This document shows, piece by piece, positions 45,901 through 54,187 of a stretch of 64,000 nucleotides of DNA. The translations under genes were made by a program, and so were the position numbers. Position 1 is the first letter of the stretch, and every line of letters starts with the position of its first letter. Below the pieces are notes generated by a model, which ran no database searches, was not told the DNA's origin, and was given only the letters and a program-made list of their open reading frames with translations. Source of the DNA: JAVSMW01 sp032027005 (GTDB lineage: Bacteria; Bacillota; Thermincolia; Thermincolales; UBA2595); the NCBI GenBank assembly GCA_032027005.1, contig JAVSMW010000002.1, forward strand, positions 302,022-366,021, in the 5' to 3' direction.

Positions 45901-46478
45901 AAATCCGCGGAGCCGGTAACATTCTTGGGCCTGAACAGCATGGCCACATGATGGCAGTAGGGTTTGACATGTACTGCCGGTTATTGGATGAAGCAGTCCA
46001 TGAACTTCAGGGAATTAGTCTGGAGCAGCTTCCTGAGCCTACTCTTGACCTCAACCTTAATGCTTTTATCAGTGATCAGTATATTTCTGACCCAGGTTTG
46101 AAGATAGAGGTTTATAAAAAAATCATGCACATTGAAACAAAGCAGGATTCTGAGGAAATGGAAGAGGAGCTGGTTGACCGCTTTGGTGATATCCCGGAGC
46201 CCACTTTAAACTTAATTGCTGTTGCCAGAATCAAGGCTTTGGCGGCTAAAGCCGGGGTGCAAAGCATCATTCAGCAGAAAGAAACCGTAAACATTAAATT
46301 TTATGGGGAATCAAAGTTAAAAGCCGAACAGTTAGAGCCGGTGACTGCGCTGTTTAATAAACGGGTAACTTTTGCGGTTACCCCCAACCTGCAAATCATT
46401 CTTTCAGTCAAAAAGTATAAAGACATGGAAATACTGGAGAAACTGGAAGAACTTTTAAAGAGGCTCGAAAGCAGGTAA
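42966..46478 (+). CDS. mfd: Transcription-repair coupling factor
   Basis: Displaces RNA polymerase stalled at DNA damage and recruits UvrA. 1170 residues: UvrB-like N-terminal module, the CarD-like RNA polymerase interaction domain (GDYVVHVNHGIGKYVGI), superfamily-2 helicase motor with P-loop CGDVGYGKTEVA and DEEQRFG, and TRCF C-terminal domain. ATG 42966 follows AAGGAGA; an upstream ATG at 42918 lies in non-coding DNA. Confidence 0.97.
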   Translation: MHGFYRPLLENEEYISLAKGMQKRLGYQMVYGLASSQVSYLAGALADGFRHPVLFLTTGSQSAKKKVNDLKTLLPGREVLLFPDLDPVPFGAIAQSREIMAQRLKTIQTLLGTADVVVVAPAEALLKKLIPVETFCGYCFDIKWGERLDLAKTVQTLVEQGYERVDMVEGPGHFSSRGGILDIFPLAMENPVRVELFDDEVDSIREFTVDTQRSKDKLKHITIYPAKETIFPGELIANVLPKIQKEVTFQKAMLLKSGKNEAYNRLNQKMGEVIEKLEQGVIPEGTETLLPFFYPESATLLDYLPQGAIVFLEEPSRQRETLQNRERELAEMHVNLLEQGLAIPLQAKNTFTYAQFSQAVNRFTRVGFSLLPKQTEARPKNIVNMTTKTMHMFKGKTDLLIDEIKTLSANEFKVVILASTLSRAEKINELLRDNDVFARYERVLPENLAAGQVVVSCGVLEAGFEFSPVKLAVITDWEIYGQPKRPRTVRTQTQQGSKIRHFSDLRPGDYVVHVNHGIGKYVGIKQLEVDGVRKDYLFVQYAGEDKLYVPTDQIGLIQKFLGADSTAPKLYKLGGTEWHRVKQKVKESIKDLANDLIALYAARESIPGYKFMPDTVWQREFEEAFPYEETADQLRAIEEIKRDMEQPRPMDRLLCGDVGYGKTEVAVRAAFKAVMEGKQVAVLVPTTILAQQHYNTFTERFTGYPIQAEMLSRFKSAREQKDIIDRVNKGTVDVIIGTHRLLQKDIIFKELGLVVTDEEQRFGVIHKERLKQIRQTVDVLTLTATPIPRTLHMAMTGVRDMSILEAPPEDRFPVQTYVLEFNLETIADAIRREIDRGGQVFFVHNRVMDIDKTAHLIKAVIPEARITVAHGQMREDQLERRMLDFIAGDFDVLVCTTIIETGLDIPNVNTLIVDEAEKMGLSQLHQLRGRVGRSHRLAYAYFTYRKDKSLTEIAEKRLQAIREFTEFGAGFKIAMRDLEIRGAGNILGPEQHGHMMAVGFDMYCRLLDEAVHELQGISLEQLPEPTLDLNLNAFISDQYISDPGLKIEVYKKIMHIETKQDSEEMEEELVDRFGDIPEPTLNLIAVARIKALAAKAGVQSIIQQKETVNIKFYGESKLKAEQLEPVTALFNKRVTFAVTPNLQIILSVKKYKDMEILEKLEELLKRLESR

Positions 46479-46498
46479 ACCTAAGTAAAATTAAGACC

Positions 46499-46527
46499 TT
46501 GAATATTAAATTGACAGGCATTATAAT
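46499..46527 (+). promoter_or_regulatory. Sigma-A promoter for the peptidyl-prolyl isomerase gene
   Basis: TTGAAT (46499-46504), 17 bases, TATAAT (46522-46527), ending 32 bases before ATG 46560. Confidence 0.65.
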
Positions 46528-46559
46528 AGGGTTATGACAAAATAAGGGGAGGCTGTTTA

Positions 46560-47690
46560 ATGCGGAGTCTAAACAGAGTCATTGTGGCATTGATTGTTCT
46601 AATTTTCTCAATAACAGTTGCCGGATGTGGCAGTAAACCTGTTGCTACGGTCAATGGTGAGAAAATTGCCAGGACTGATCTCGATAAAAGAATGGCCAAG
46701 GTAAAATTGAGTTTGGAGCAGCAGGGTGTGGCTTTCAGCGGGGAACAGGGCAAGCTGATGCTAAAATCTCTTGAACAGCAGACTCTTGATGAGATGATTA
46801 CCGAGTCTTTAATTACCCAGGATGCTAAGAAACAGAAAGTTTATCCGACCAAGCAGGACATTAAAAAAGCCGTTGATGAGATAATAGCAAGCTTTGGTGG
46901 AGAAGATAAATTTAATGAAGCCTTAAAAACTTATAACCTTACCAAAACTGAAATTGAAGAAATGAAAGCATTTAATATGGCCAGAGCCAATTTAGTTGAT
47001 AAAGTTACAGCTGATGTAAAAGTTTCTGAAGACGACATCAGGCAGTGGTATGACACCCACAAGGACACGTACAAAGATCCGGCTAAAATCAAGGCCAGAG
47101 AAATTTTTATCAGATTTGACGATCCCGGTGCCATTGACCAGGCGACAGGTCAACCATTGGCCCAAATAGGCCGTTCCGATACTGAAGCCAAAAAAATGGC
47201 CGAAGATATTATCAAGGAACTTGATAATGGTAAGGATTTTGCAGAACTGGCCAAAGAAAAATCAGAAGATGACAGGACTAAAAATGACGGCGGCCTGATT
47301 AAAGATCCTAATGGCAGTGATACCTATGTCAAGGGGACCCTGATGCCGGCAGAGTTTGATGATGCTGTTGCTGCTCTGAAGGTTGGGGCATACACCAAGA
47401 CTCCTGTGAAAATAACCGGTGGATATTTTGTCATTAAACTGGAAGCCTTTACTCAGGAGAGACAGCAAAATTTTGAAGAAGCTAAGGCAATTATTCAGCA
47501 GGATCTTCCTGCCCAGCGCAAACAGGAGAAATTTACATCCTACCTGACCCAAATGAGGAACAATGCCAAAGTCAAAAATGCTCTGGTTGTGGAAACCCCA
47601 CAGGCTCAGGGTGACGGTCAGCTCCCGCCCGGCCATCCGTCGGTATCCGGCTCAGAATCCAATTCCGATTCGGCAGCTCCGCAAAAGTAG
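46560..47690 (+). CDS. prsA: Parvulin-type peptidyl-prolyl isomerase lipoprotein (PrsA/SurA-like)
   Basis: A folding factor on the outside of the membrane. 376 residues: signal peptide with lipobox VAGC (lipidated Cys near residue 22), N-terminal SurA-like helical part, PPIC-type rotamase domain (about 177-295; AREIFIRFDDPG...KSEDDRTKNDGG), and a low-complexity tail. Lies between mfd and spoVT, the position of a related gene in many Clostridia. Confidence 0.9.
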   Translation: MRSLNRVIVALIVLIFSITVAGCGSKPVATVNGEKIARTDLDKRMAKVKLSLEQQGVAFSGEQGKLMLKSLEQQTLDEMITESLITQDAKKQKVYPTKQDIKKAVDEIIASFGGEDKFNEALKTYNLTKTEIEEMKAFNMARANLVDKVTADVKVSEDDIRQWYDTHKDTYKDPAKIKAREIFIRFDDPGAIDQATGQPLAQIGRSDTEAKKMAEDIIKELDNGKDFAELAKEKSEDDRTKNDGGLIKDPNGSDTYVKGTLMPAEFDDAVAALKVGAYTKTPVKITGGYFVIKLEAFTQERQQNFEEAKAIIQQDLPAQRKQEKFTSYLTQMRNNAKVKNALVVETPQAQGDGQLPPGHPSVSGSESNSDSAAPQK

Positions 47691-47706
47691 AAATTCAACA
47701 GCAGCC

Positions 47707-47742
47707 AGGCGTCCTGAGAAACATTCAGGGCGCTTTTTTTCG
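47707..47742 (+). terminator. Terminator after the PPIase gene
   Basis: GCGTCCTGA / TCAGGGCGC stem with a G-T pair, followed by TTTTTTT. Confidence 0.75.
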
Positions 47743-47821
47743 CTTGGTAGAAGACCTCCCGATGCAGTGATACCCGTACTTGGCGCGGAATTATCAATTT
47801 AATAAAATCAATGGAAAAAAA

Positions 47822-47852
47822 TGAATAATTACTTTGCAGGTGTTATATACTA
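47822..47852 (+). promoter_or_regulatory. Sigma-G/F-type promoter of spoVT
   Basis: TGAATA (47822-47827), 18 bases, TATACTA (47846-47852), close to the forespore consensus. spoVT is forespore-expressed in Bacillus. Confidence 0.55.
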
Positions 47853-47904
47853 TCAGTGAAAGAGCATTGTAAAAAAATGCAGAAAAAGGAGGGAAGACAA
47901 ACTA

Positions 47905-48474
47905 ATGAAGGCAACTGGCATAGTACGCAGAATAGATGATCTAGGACGCGTAGTTATTCCCAAAGAAATCAGAAGAACCCTAAGGATACGAGAAGGGGAC
48001 CCTCTAGAAATTTTTGTAGATAGAGAAGGTGAGGTAATCCTCAAGAAATACTCGCCCATTGGTGAGCTGGGTGATTTTGCCAAAGAATATGCCGATTCTT
48101 TGTATGAGGCTATAGGACATATTGCCTGCATAGCCGACCGGGATACCATAATTGCGGTTTCCGGTGCCCCCAAAAAAGAGTTTTTAAACAAATCCATCGG
48201 TCCTGCAGTTGAGAAGGTAATGGAAGAACGCAAACCTGTACTTCTGAATGACTGTGGAACTAATATCAATTGTAAAAATTGTCCCGTTCTCGAAGGTGAC
48301 GAAGATGAGCCCTGTAAGTTTACGGCAGAAGTTATTGCTCCCATAATTGCTGAAGGAGATCCCATCGGTGCAGTTATACTTCTCTCTAAAGAAGAAGGAA
48401 CCCAGATGGGGGATATGGAATTAAAGCTGGCAGAAACTGCAGCGGGATTTTTAGCAAAACAAATGGAACAGTAA
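47905..48474 (+). CDS. spoVT: Stage V sporulation transcription regulator SpoVT
   Basis: Forespore regulator of sigma-G genes. 189 residues: AbrB-like swapped hairpin (MKATGIVRRIDDLGRVVIPKEI) followed by a GAF-like domain from about residue 55. Cysteines 125, 131, 134 and 143 (CGTNINCKNC...EPC) are extra, unusual for the Bacillus protein. GGAGGG upstream of ATG 47905. Confidence 0.96.
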   Translation: MKATGIVRRIDDLGRVVIPKEIRRTLRIREGDPLEIFVDREGEVILKKYSPIGELGDFAKEYADSLYEAIGHIACIADRDTIIAVSGAPKKEFLNKSIGPAVEKVMEERKPVLLNDCGTNINCKNCPVLEGDEDEPCKFTAEVIAPIIAEGDPIGAVILLSKEEGTQMGDMELKLAETAAGFLAKQMEQ

Positions 48475-48480
48475 CTATTT

Positions 48481-48515
48481 AAGGGTGGCGTGAGATTTCA
48501 ACGCGACCCTTTTTG
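48481..48515 (+). terminator. Terminator after spoVT
   Basis: AAGGGT-gGCGT / ACGCg-ACCCTT stem followed by TTTTG. Confidence 0.7.
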
Positions 48516-48619
48516 TCGCTTTATGTGGCGGTTTATATTTTAATTCTTTGCTGTTGGCTGGTATTAAATTAACAACCCCCCAAATAAACTTTTAAGGAGT
48601 AAATTTGGGGGGTTGATTT

Positions 48620-50197
48620 GTGACAACCAGTAGCTTTCTTAAGGGAGCAGCCATTCTTACAGCGGCCGGCCTAATCAGTAAGCTTTTGGGAGCTTTATAC
48701 CGGATTCCCTTCTTCCGGGTTGTCGGACCGGAGGGCATGGGTCTGTATCAAATGGCGTATCCTATATATACTATGCTTTTAGCTTTATCCAGTGCCGGGA
48801 TACCGGTCGCTGTGTCGAAACTGGTAGCCGAAAATCTGGCGCATCGGGATTTTGCCGGAATTAATAAAGTGTTTCGGGTTTCCCTGATTTTTTTTGCCGT
48901 CGGCTCAGGAATCACTTCACTGCTGCTAATGCAAAGTGCCCATTACCTAGCGGAACAGATTTTACATGACGCCAGAGCCTACTATAGTATTACTGCCATA
49001 GCCCCGGCGGTGTTTTTTGTAGGTGTAATGTCTGTCTTCAGAGGATATTTCCAAGGGTTTCAGCAAATGGTGCCAACGGCAGTTTCGCAGGTTATCGAAC
49101 AATTTACACGCGTCTTAACTGTGCTGGTGGGGGCATATCTGCTTCTGCCGCAAGGGGTTGAATTCGCTGCCGCGGCTGCTACCTTCGGGGCAGTTACAGG
49201 CTCTGCTGCCGGGCTGATATTTTTGGGCGGGTTCTGTTTCCTGAAACCATATTACAGTGTAACCCATGTCAGGTATGTTGGCAGCTCGGGCAGGGATTCT
49301 CAAGGGACAATCCGGATTCTGCGGAAACTTGTTGTCTTGGCCCTGCCTATCTCATTGGGCGGCCTTGTATTGCCTGTGATGCAGACCCTTGACGCCCTGA
49401 CGGTGCCGGGCCGTTTGCAATTGGCGGGATATTCTGTGAGCCGGGCGACTCAGCTCTACGGGGAACTGACCGGTGGGGCAGTGACATTAATTAATTTACC
49501 AACTGTGATTACCATTTCCCTGGCGGCTTCGCTGGTTCCTGCCATATCGGGTTATCTGGAGCGGGCCGGTTATCGGGATATTCAACGCCAGACATCTTCA
49601 GCTATGCAAATAACTGTGCTTGTTTGCCTTCCTGCTGCCGTGGGATTAGCTGTTTTGGCAGCCCCCATTTCCGATTTACTGTATGATTGTCCCGAAGCCG
49701 GCATGCCTTTGTCTTTTGTGGCCCCGGCAGCATTATTCCTGGGTTTGCACCAGACTTCCGCCGGAATTCTGCAGGGGATGGGCAAGACTATATTGCCTGT
49801 ACTCAACCTGGCCATAGGGGCACTTATCAAGTTTATCTGTAATTATTTTCTGACAGCCATCCCGTCCATAGGGATATTGGGAGCAGCCGCGGGAACTGTC
49901 ATGGGATTTCTGGTATCATCCTATTTGAACATAGCCTTTATCCGCCATTATAATGGTTGGAATCCTGACTATAGGTCGCTGTTGCTAAGACCTGCATTAG
50001 CTGCTACAATTATGGCTGTAGCGGTATATTTTTCATACAGCCAATTAAGACTAGTGCTTGGGGGGGACCTGGCAACCGCTGTCTCAATTTTGGCCGGTGC
50101 GCTCGTTTATCTTGGAGCCCTGGAATTTACCGGTGCCTTCCGGGAGTTAGGAATTTCCTCACTCTTGGGTTTTTTCCGCAGGTTCCGGCACAGGTAG
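48620..50197 (+). CDS. spoVB: SpoVB/MurJ-superfamily lipid flippase
   Basis: A 525-residue MOP exporter with about 14 membrane segments and the polysaccharide-biosynthesis family start (KGAAILTAAGLISKLLGALYRIP). In Bacillus spoVB is needed for spore cortex, and ytgP/murJ paralogues move lipid II. GTG 48620 after a GGGGGG stretch. It lies between spoVT and mazG, as in Bacillus (spoVB paralogue yabM). The function is therefore lipid-linked sugar translocation, with cortex role inferred. Confidence 0.88.
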   Translation: MTTSSFLKGAAILTAAGLISKLLGALYRIPFFRVVGPEGMGLYQMAYPIYTMLLALSSAGIPVAVSKLVAENLAHRDFAGINKVFRVSLIFFAVGSGITSLLLMQSAHYLAEQILHDARAYYSITAIAPAVFFVGVMSVFRGYFQGFQQMVPTAVSQVIEQFTRVLTVLVGAYLLLPQGVEFAAAAATFGAVTGSAAGLIFLGGFCFLKPYYSVTHVRYVGSSGRDSQGTIRILRKLVVLALPISLGGLVLPVMQTLDALTVPGRLQLAGYSVSRATQLYGELTGGAVTLINLPTVITISLAASLVPAISGYLERAGYRDIQRQTSSAMQITVLVCLPAAVGLAVLAAPISDLLYDCPEAGMPLSFVAPAALFLGLHQTSAGILQGMGKTILPVLNLAIGALIKFICNYFLTAIPSIGILGAAAGTVMGFLVSSYLNIAFIRHYNGWNPDYRSLLLRPALAATIMAVAVYFSYSQLRLVLGGDLATAVSILAGALVYLGALEFTGAFRELGISSLLGFFRRFRHR

Positions 50198-50236
50198 GGT
50201 ATTTAAAGACAAATTTCAGTGAAGCGGTGATGTTTT

Positions 50237-51754
50237 TTGATAAAGAGGCTTGTTATTGTGGGATTAGGTCCAGGTGGAGCCGATAGTGTTACTATCGGCA
50301 CATGGGACAGGCTGAAGTCGGCCGCAAAACTGCTGGTCCGGACGGGTGAGCATCCGGCAGCGGAAGAATTGGTGGCTGCGGGAGTAAGATTCGAAACCTT
50401 CGACTTTTTATATGAAAAATGTGAGGACTTTCAGGAAATTTATCGGGAAATCGCCAGTAGTGTCATAAAGGCCGCAATTTCCGGCCCCGTTGTTTATGCT
50501 GTACCGGGCCATCCCCTGGTGGGGGAGGAGTCTGTACGCCAAGTTATCAGTTTGGCCGGAGAGACGGGAATTACATGGGAAGTGATGCCGGCCATGAGCT
50601 TTTTGGATCCGGTGCAGACAAGCCTTGGTCTGGACATTTCTACCGGTCTTAAGCTCTTAGATGGCTTAGGCCTGGCCGGGCCTGCCATAAATCCCGCATA
50701 TCGTCCTGATCCATTAGTACCTAATCTGGTTATGCAGGTATACAACCACAGGGTCGCTTCTGAAGTGAAGCTTTCTCTGATGGAATACTATCCTGACGAA
50801 CATACCATTAAAGTGATTAGGGCGGCAGGAATTCCAGGACAGGAAAAAATAGCGGAAATCCCCTTATTTGAGTTAGACAGGCTTGACTGGATTGACCATC
50901 TGACTTGTGTTTATCTACCGCCCCACAGGGATGCCAAAGCTATGGTCAGTAGATTTCCGGCAGACCCTCTGGTGGACATTATGGAGCGGCTGCGGGATGT
51001 CGGAGGGTGTCCGTGGGATCGTGAGCAAACCCACGAATCGTTAAAAAAATATTTAGTTGAAGAAACCTATGAAACCCTTGAGGCAATTGATGAAGGCAAT
51101 ATGTATAAAGTTTGCGAAGAATTGGGAGACTTATTATTACAAGTAGCCTTCCACGCACAGATAGCAAGGGAAGACGGGTCTTTTGACATGAATGACATTA
51201 TCGAGGGTATTTCCCGGAAACTTGTGCGGAGACACCCCCATGTTTTCGGAGGCGTGAAGGTTAATGGCAGTGCAGAAGTATCTGCCAATTGGGATGAAAT
51301 CAAAAAGGGGGAGTTGGAGGAAAAAGGTGAAGTCCGGCAATCACTATTGGACGGTATTCCCCTAAGTTTGCCAGCTCTTATGAAAGCCGATAAAATTCAA
51401 CATAAAGCTGCCAAGGTAGGATTTGACTGGCCAGACTATAATGGTGCATTGAGCAAAGTATTTGAAGAAATTGCCGAACTTCAGGAGGCTCTCGCCAGAG
51501 GCGAGCAGAAGAGCATTTTCCATGAAACAGGGGACCTTATATTTGCTGTCGTGAATCTGGCCCGACTTTTGAAAGTAAATTCCGAAGAGGCTCTGGAGGC
51601 TACTATCCGTAAGTTTAGAGAGCGTTTTATCTACATGGAAAAGAGGGCATTACAAATTGGCGTCAATTTACAGAAAATGGATTTGACAGAACTTGACAAA
51701 TTATGGGAGGAGGCAAAAGTGAGTCTGGAAGGCAAAAAAAATGATGGTTTTTAA
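50237..51754 (+). CDS. mazG: Tetrapyrrole methylase-like / MazG NTP pyrophosphohydrolase fusion (YabN type)
   Basis: A 505-residue fusion. Residues 1-230 resemble uroporphyrin methylases (IVGLGPGGADSVTIGT); from 247 a MazG domain with CPWDREQTHESL and EEx2E...ELGDLLLQV, then a second, more degenerate MazG repeat (AKVGFDWPD...ELGDLLFAVV-like). Cleans house-keeping NTPs. TTG 50237 start. Confidence 0.93.
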   Translation: MIKRLVIVGLGPGGADSVTIGTWDRLKSAAKLLVRTGEHPAAEELVAAGVRFETFDFLYEKCEDFQEIYREIASSVIKAAISGPVVYAVPGHPLVGEESVRQVISLAGETGITWEVMPAMSFLDPVQTSLGLDISTGLKLLDGLGLAGPAINPAYRPDPLVPNLVMQVYNHRVASEVKLSLMEYYPDEHTIKVIRAAGIPGQEKIAEIPLFELDRLDWIDHLTCVYLPPHRDAKAMVSRFPADPLVDIMERLRDVGGCPWDREQTHESLKKYLVEETYETLEAIDEGNMYKVCEELGDLLLQVAFHAQIAREDGSFDMNDIIEGISRKLVRRHPHVFGGVKVNGSAEVSANWDEIKKGELEEKGEVRQSLLDGIPLSLPALMKADKIQHKAAKVGFDWPDYNGALSKVFEEIAELQEALARGEQKSIFHETGDLIFAVVNLARLLKVNSEEALEATIRKFRERFIYMEKRALQIGVNLQKMDLTELDKLWEEAKVSLEGKKNDGF

Positions 51755-51855
51755 GAAAATATTGCTATCAATAGCAGGATTTTCAAGGGTTGTAGCGAAT
51801 AGCAATAAGTGGAATTTAATCAAACCACTTATAATAAAAATAGGAGGGGTTTTTT

Positions 51856-52131
51856 GTGAACAAACAGGAATTAGTAGCTAGCGTTGCTGAAAAATCAGGT
51901 TTAACGAAGAAAGATTCCGAAAAAGCTGTAAACGCAGTATTTGCCAGTATCGAACAATCTCTTGCTAAAGGCGACAAAGTTCAACTGGTTGGCTTTGGTA
52001 CCTTTGAAGTTCGTGAGCGTGCTGCCCGCAAGGGTCGTAACCCGCAAACCGGTGCTGAAATCAAAATTTCTGCTGCTAATGTACCGGCTTTTAAGGCTGG
52101 TAAAGCACTGAAAGATTCAGTGGCAAAGTAG
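51856..52131 (+). CDS. hup: Histone-like DNA-binding protein HU
   Basis: A 91-residue nucleoid protein with the HU signature GFGTFEVRERAARKGRNPQTG. It bends and binds DNA without sequence. GTG 51856 with AGGAGG upstream. In Bacillus the corresponding place (yabN-yabO) lacks hup; in many Clostridia it is present. Confidence 0.97.
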   Translation: MNKQELVASVAEKSGLTKKDSEKAVNAVFASIEQSLAKGDKVQLVGFGTFEVRERAARKGRNPQTGAEIKISAANVPAFKAGKALKDSVAK

Positions 52132-52282
52132 TTGTTCGACAAGTTTTTCAAATAGCGGAGTAATTGCCGTAGGTTGTTGTCATGTTAAATATTCAAATAA
52201 GCTGCCTGTTTTGAGGATACTGCCGGTTACATAATTTTGTTGCCGTTCCGTCAAAACAGGCTTCGTGCTGTGGAGGATAAAT

Positions 52283-52549
52283 ATGCGTCTCGACAAATTT
52301 TTAAAAGTTTCCCGGGTTATCAAAAGGAGGACGCTGGCTAAAGAGGTTTGTGACGGAGGGAGGGTGTCGATAAACGGCAGAGTAGCTAAGCCTAGCTCGG
52401 AGGTGAAGGCCGGTGACATCCTTGAATTGGACTTCGGCACAAAAAAAGTTAAAGTGGAAATTGTCGATACGCCAGCCTCGGTCAGGGCTGACCAAGCTAA
52501 AGATATATACCGGGTTCTGGAAGAGACCAGGGTGTTGACGGGCGAGTGA
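52283..52549 (+). CDS. rqcP: S4-domain ribosome quality-control factor RqcP (YabO)
   Basis: An 88-residue S4-domain protein that stabilises P-site tRNA on 50S subunits during alanine tailing with RqcH. The family start RLDKFLKVSRVIKRRTLAKEVCDGGRV is intact. ATG 52283 follows GGAGG by 7 bases. The position after mazG and before yabP matches Bacillus. Confidence 0.94.
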   Translation: MRLDKFLKVSRVIKRRTLAKEVCDGGRVSINGRVAKPSSEVKAGDILELDFGTKKVKVEIVDTPASVRADQAKDIYRVLEETRVLTGE

Positions 52550-52550
52550 A

Positions 52551-52653
52551 CTCGTTCAACTAAAGTTGAACACCGAGACTTCGGTGGGGGAGTCAACCCC
52601 CACCGAAGCGGAGTATGGGGAACCACTCCCACTTATAGAAGTGGGAGTCTTAC
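52551..52653 (+). repeat. Degenerate double-palindrome repeat, copy 4
   Basis: GTTCAACTAAAG precedes a CTTCGGTGGGGG / CCCCCACCGAAG palindrome and then ACTCCCACTTATAGAAGTGGGAGT. The motif order and the GTTCAACTAA start are shared with copies 1 and 2. The CCTGGATAAG link is missing. It lies between rqcP and spoIID-like. Confidence 0.5.
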
Positions 52654-52780
52654 GATAGGATAAACCTCATTTTTCCACTTATATCTTGATTGCCCCCGGA
52701 TAATACTACACACTGATTGGTGAAGTTGTAATTTTTTGACGTTACAATGCAACTGAGACAAAAAAGCCGGAGGGATCAAG

Positions 52781-53740
52781 TTGAAAAAGATAATGCTCAA
52801 AAGAATTTCACTTTTCTTGATTGCATTTTTAGTTCTTGGAGTTTTGGGAGGGTGTACGCAAAAACAAAAGAAACCGGCACCTCAAAAAAACATCAGGACA
52901 GAACCTACCATCAGCCTCTATCTAAATGAAACCGGACAGGTTAAGCAAATCAAGATGGAAGAATATATCCAAGGTGTGGTAGCAGCGGAAATGGCTCCCG
53001 ATTGGCCCATAAATGCTCTAGCTGCGCAGGCTATCCTAGCCAGGACTTTTACCTTAAAACAGATCAAGGACAAGGGCGGGGTCCCGGTTCATGGAACAGA
53101 AGCTTCAACAAGTGTGGAAGAGTTTCAGGCTTACAATGCCGGGAAAATTAATGATAATGTGAGGAAGGCTGTACAGCTGACCAGAGGGCAGGTTGTAAAA
53201 TACCATGATAATTATATCCATGCCTGGTTCAGTGCCTGTGACGGCGGGACTGTAGCGTCTGCGGCAGAAGGTCTGGCCTATCATAAAGACAAAACTCCGT
53301 ATATCAGGGCAGGTGCCAACGACGGATGTATAACCATAACAACCCCGGAAAACAAGCATTGGACAGCTACATTCCCCTTAAGTACCGTGCGTGCCGCAGT
53401 AATGAAGGCAGCGGGCCGGGATCCCGGAGAAATAAATTCCGGTAATGTGGGAATTGTCAAGAAAGGCCCTTCGGGCAGGGCGGAAACAATCAAGCTCGGC
53501 CGGGCGACCATCAGTGGACCGGCCCTGAGGCTGGCTTTGGGCAGCGAAAAAATGCGTTCAATATACCTCGATAGTTTATCTGTTCAGGGCGGAAATCTTG
53601 TTTTAAGCGGTAAGGGTTTTGGTCACGGTGTCGGGATGTGCCAGTGGGGCGCCAGGAAAATGGCTCAGGAGGGCAAAAGTACTGCTGAAATTATTAAATT
53701 TTATTTTGACGGCATAAGTATTGATAAGATATGGAATTAG
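52781..53740 (+). CDS. spoIID: SpoIID/LytB-domain lipoprotein
   Basis: Engulfment-type peptidoglycan-degrading factor. 319 residues: signal sequence with lipobox LGGC, then the SpoIID domain (MEEYIQGVVAAEMAPDWPINALAAQAI ... FGHGVGMCQWGARKMA). TTG 52781 follows CGGAGGG. The true spoIID usually sits near murA/spoIIQ; this could be a SpoIID-like paralogue, so the symbol is tentative. Confidence 0.85.
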   Translation: MKKIMLKRISLFLIAFLVLGVLGGCTQKQKKPAPQKNIRTEPTISLYLNETGQVKQIKMEEYIQGVVAAEMAPDWPINALAAQAILARTFTLKQIKDKGGVPVHGTEASTSVEEFQAYNAGKINDNVRKAVQLTRGQVVKYHDNYIHAWFSACDGGTVASAAEGLAYHKDKTPYIRAGANDGCITITTPENKHWTATFPLSTVRAAVMKAAGRDPGEINSGNVGIVKKGPSGRAETIKLGRATISGPALRLALGSEKMRSIYLDSLSVQGGNLVLSGKGFGHGVGMCQWGARKMAQEGKSTAEIIKFYFDGISIDKIWN

Positions 53741-53746
53741 AAAATT

Positions 53747-53768
53747 AAAGCCCCTCGGGGCTTTTTTC
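53747..53768 (+). terminator. Terminator after the SpoIID-like gene
   Basis: AAGCCCC / GGGGCTT stem with a short loop, then TTTTCTTT. Confidence 0.85.
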
Positions 53769-53865
53769 TTTGGCTGGAATTAGTTGCTCCGACACATATT
53801 CGGCCATGGAGCTGAATATTTATGGAAATAATGAAAAAATGATTTTACGAGGAGGGATTATTGTT

Positions 53866-54159
53866 GTGACGGGGCGAGACGATTTGAAGGAATATAAGAT
53901 CATGATGACAAATAGACGGCACACAGTGATTGAAGGAGTCGAAAACGTCGAAAATTTTGATGATCACGAAATTTTGCTGAACACAAAAATGGGTCTTTTG
54001 ATTTTAAAAGGGCAAGATTTACATATTGTTCAGCTTAACTTGGATGAGGGAACCCTGGTCGTTGATGGACTTTGTAAATCCCTTGACTTTGCAGATGACA
54101 GAACAGCCAATGGTTTAAAAGGCCGGAGTAAAGGCTTTATTCAACGGATTCTGAAGTAA
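53866..54159 (+). CDS. yabP: Sporulation protein YabP
   Basis: A 97-residue YabP/YqfC-family protein of the spore coat/cortex assembly stage, made under sigma-E. Core: RHTVIEGVENVENFDDHEILLNTKMGLLILKG. GTG 53866 is chosen since GGAGGG lies 9 bases upstream and the resulting length fits the family; earlier starts at 53770 add 32 unrelated residues. Confidence 0.92.
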   Translation: MTGRDDLKEYKIMMTNRRHTVIEGVENVENFDDHEILLNTKMGLLILKGQDLHIVQLNLDEGTLVVDGLCKSLDFADDRTANGLKGRSKGFIQRILK

Positions 54160-54187
54160 GGCCTTTTTACAAAAAGGGGGAGGATTG

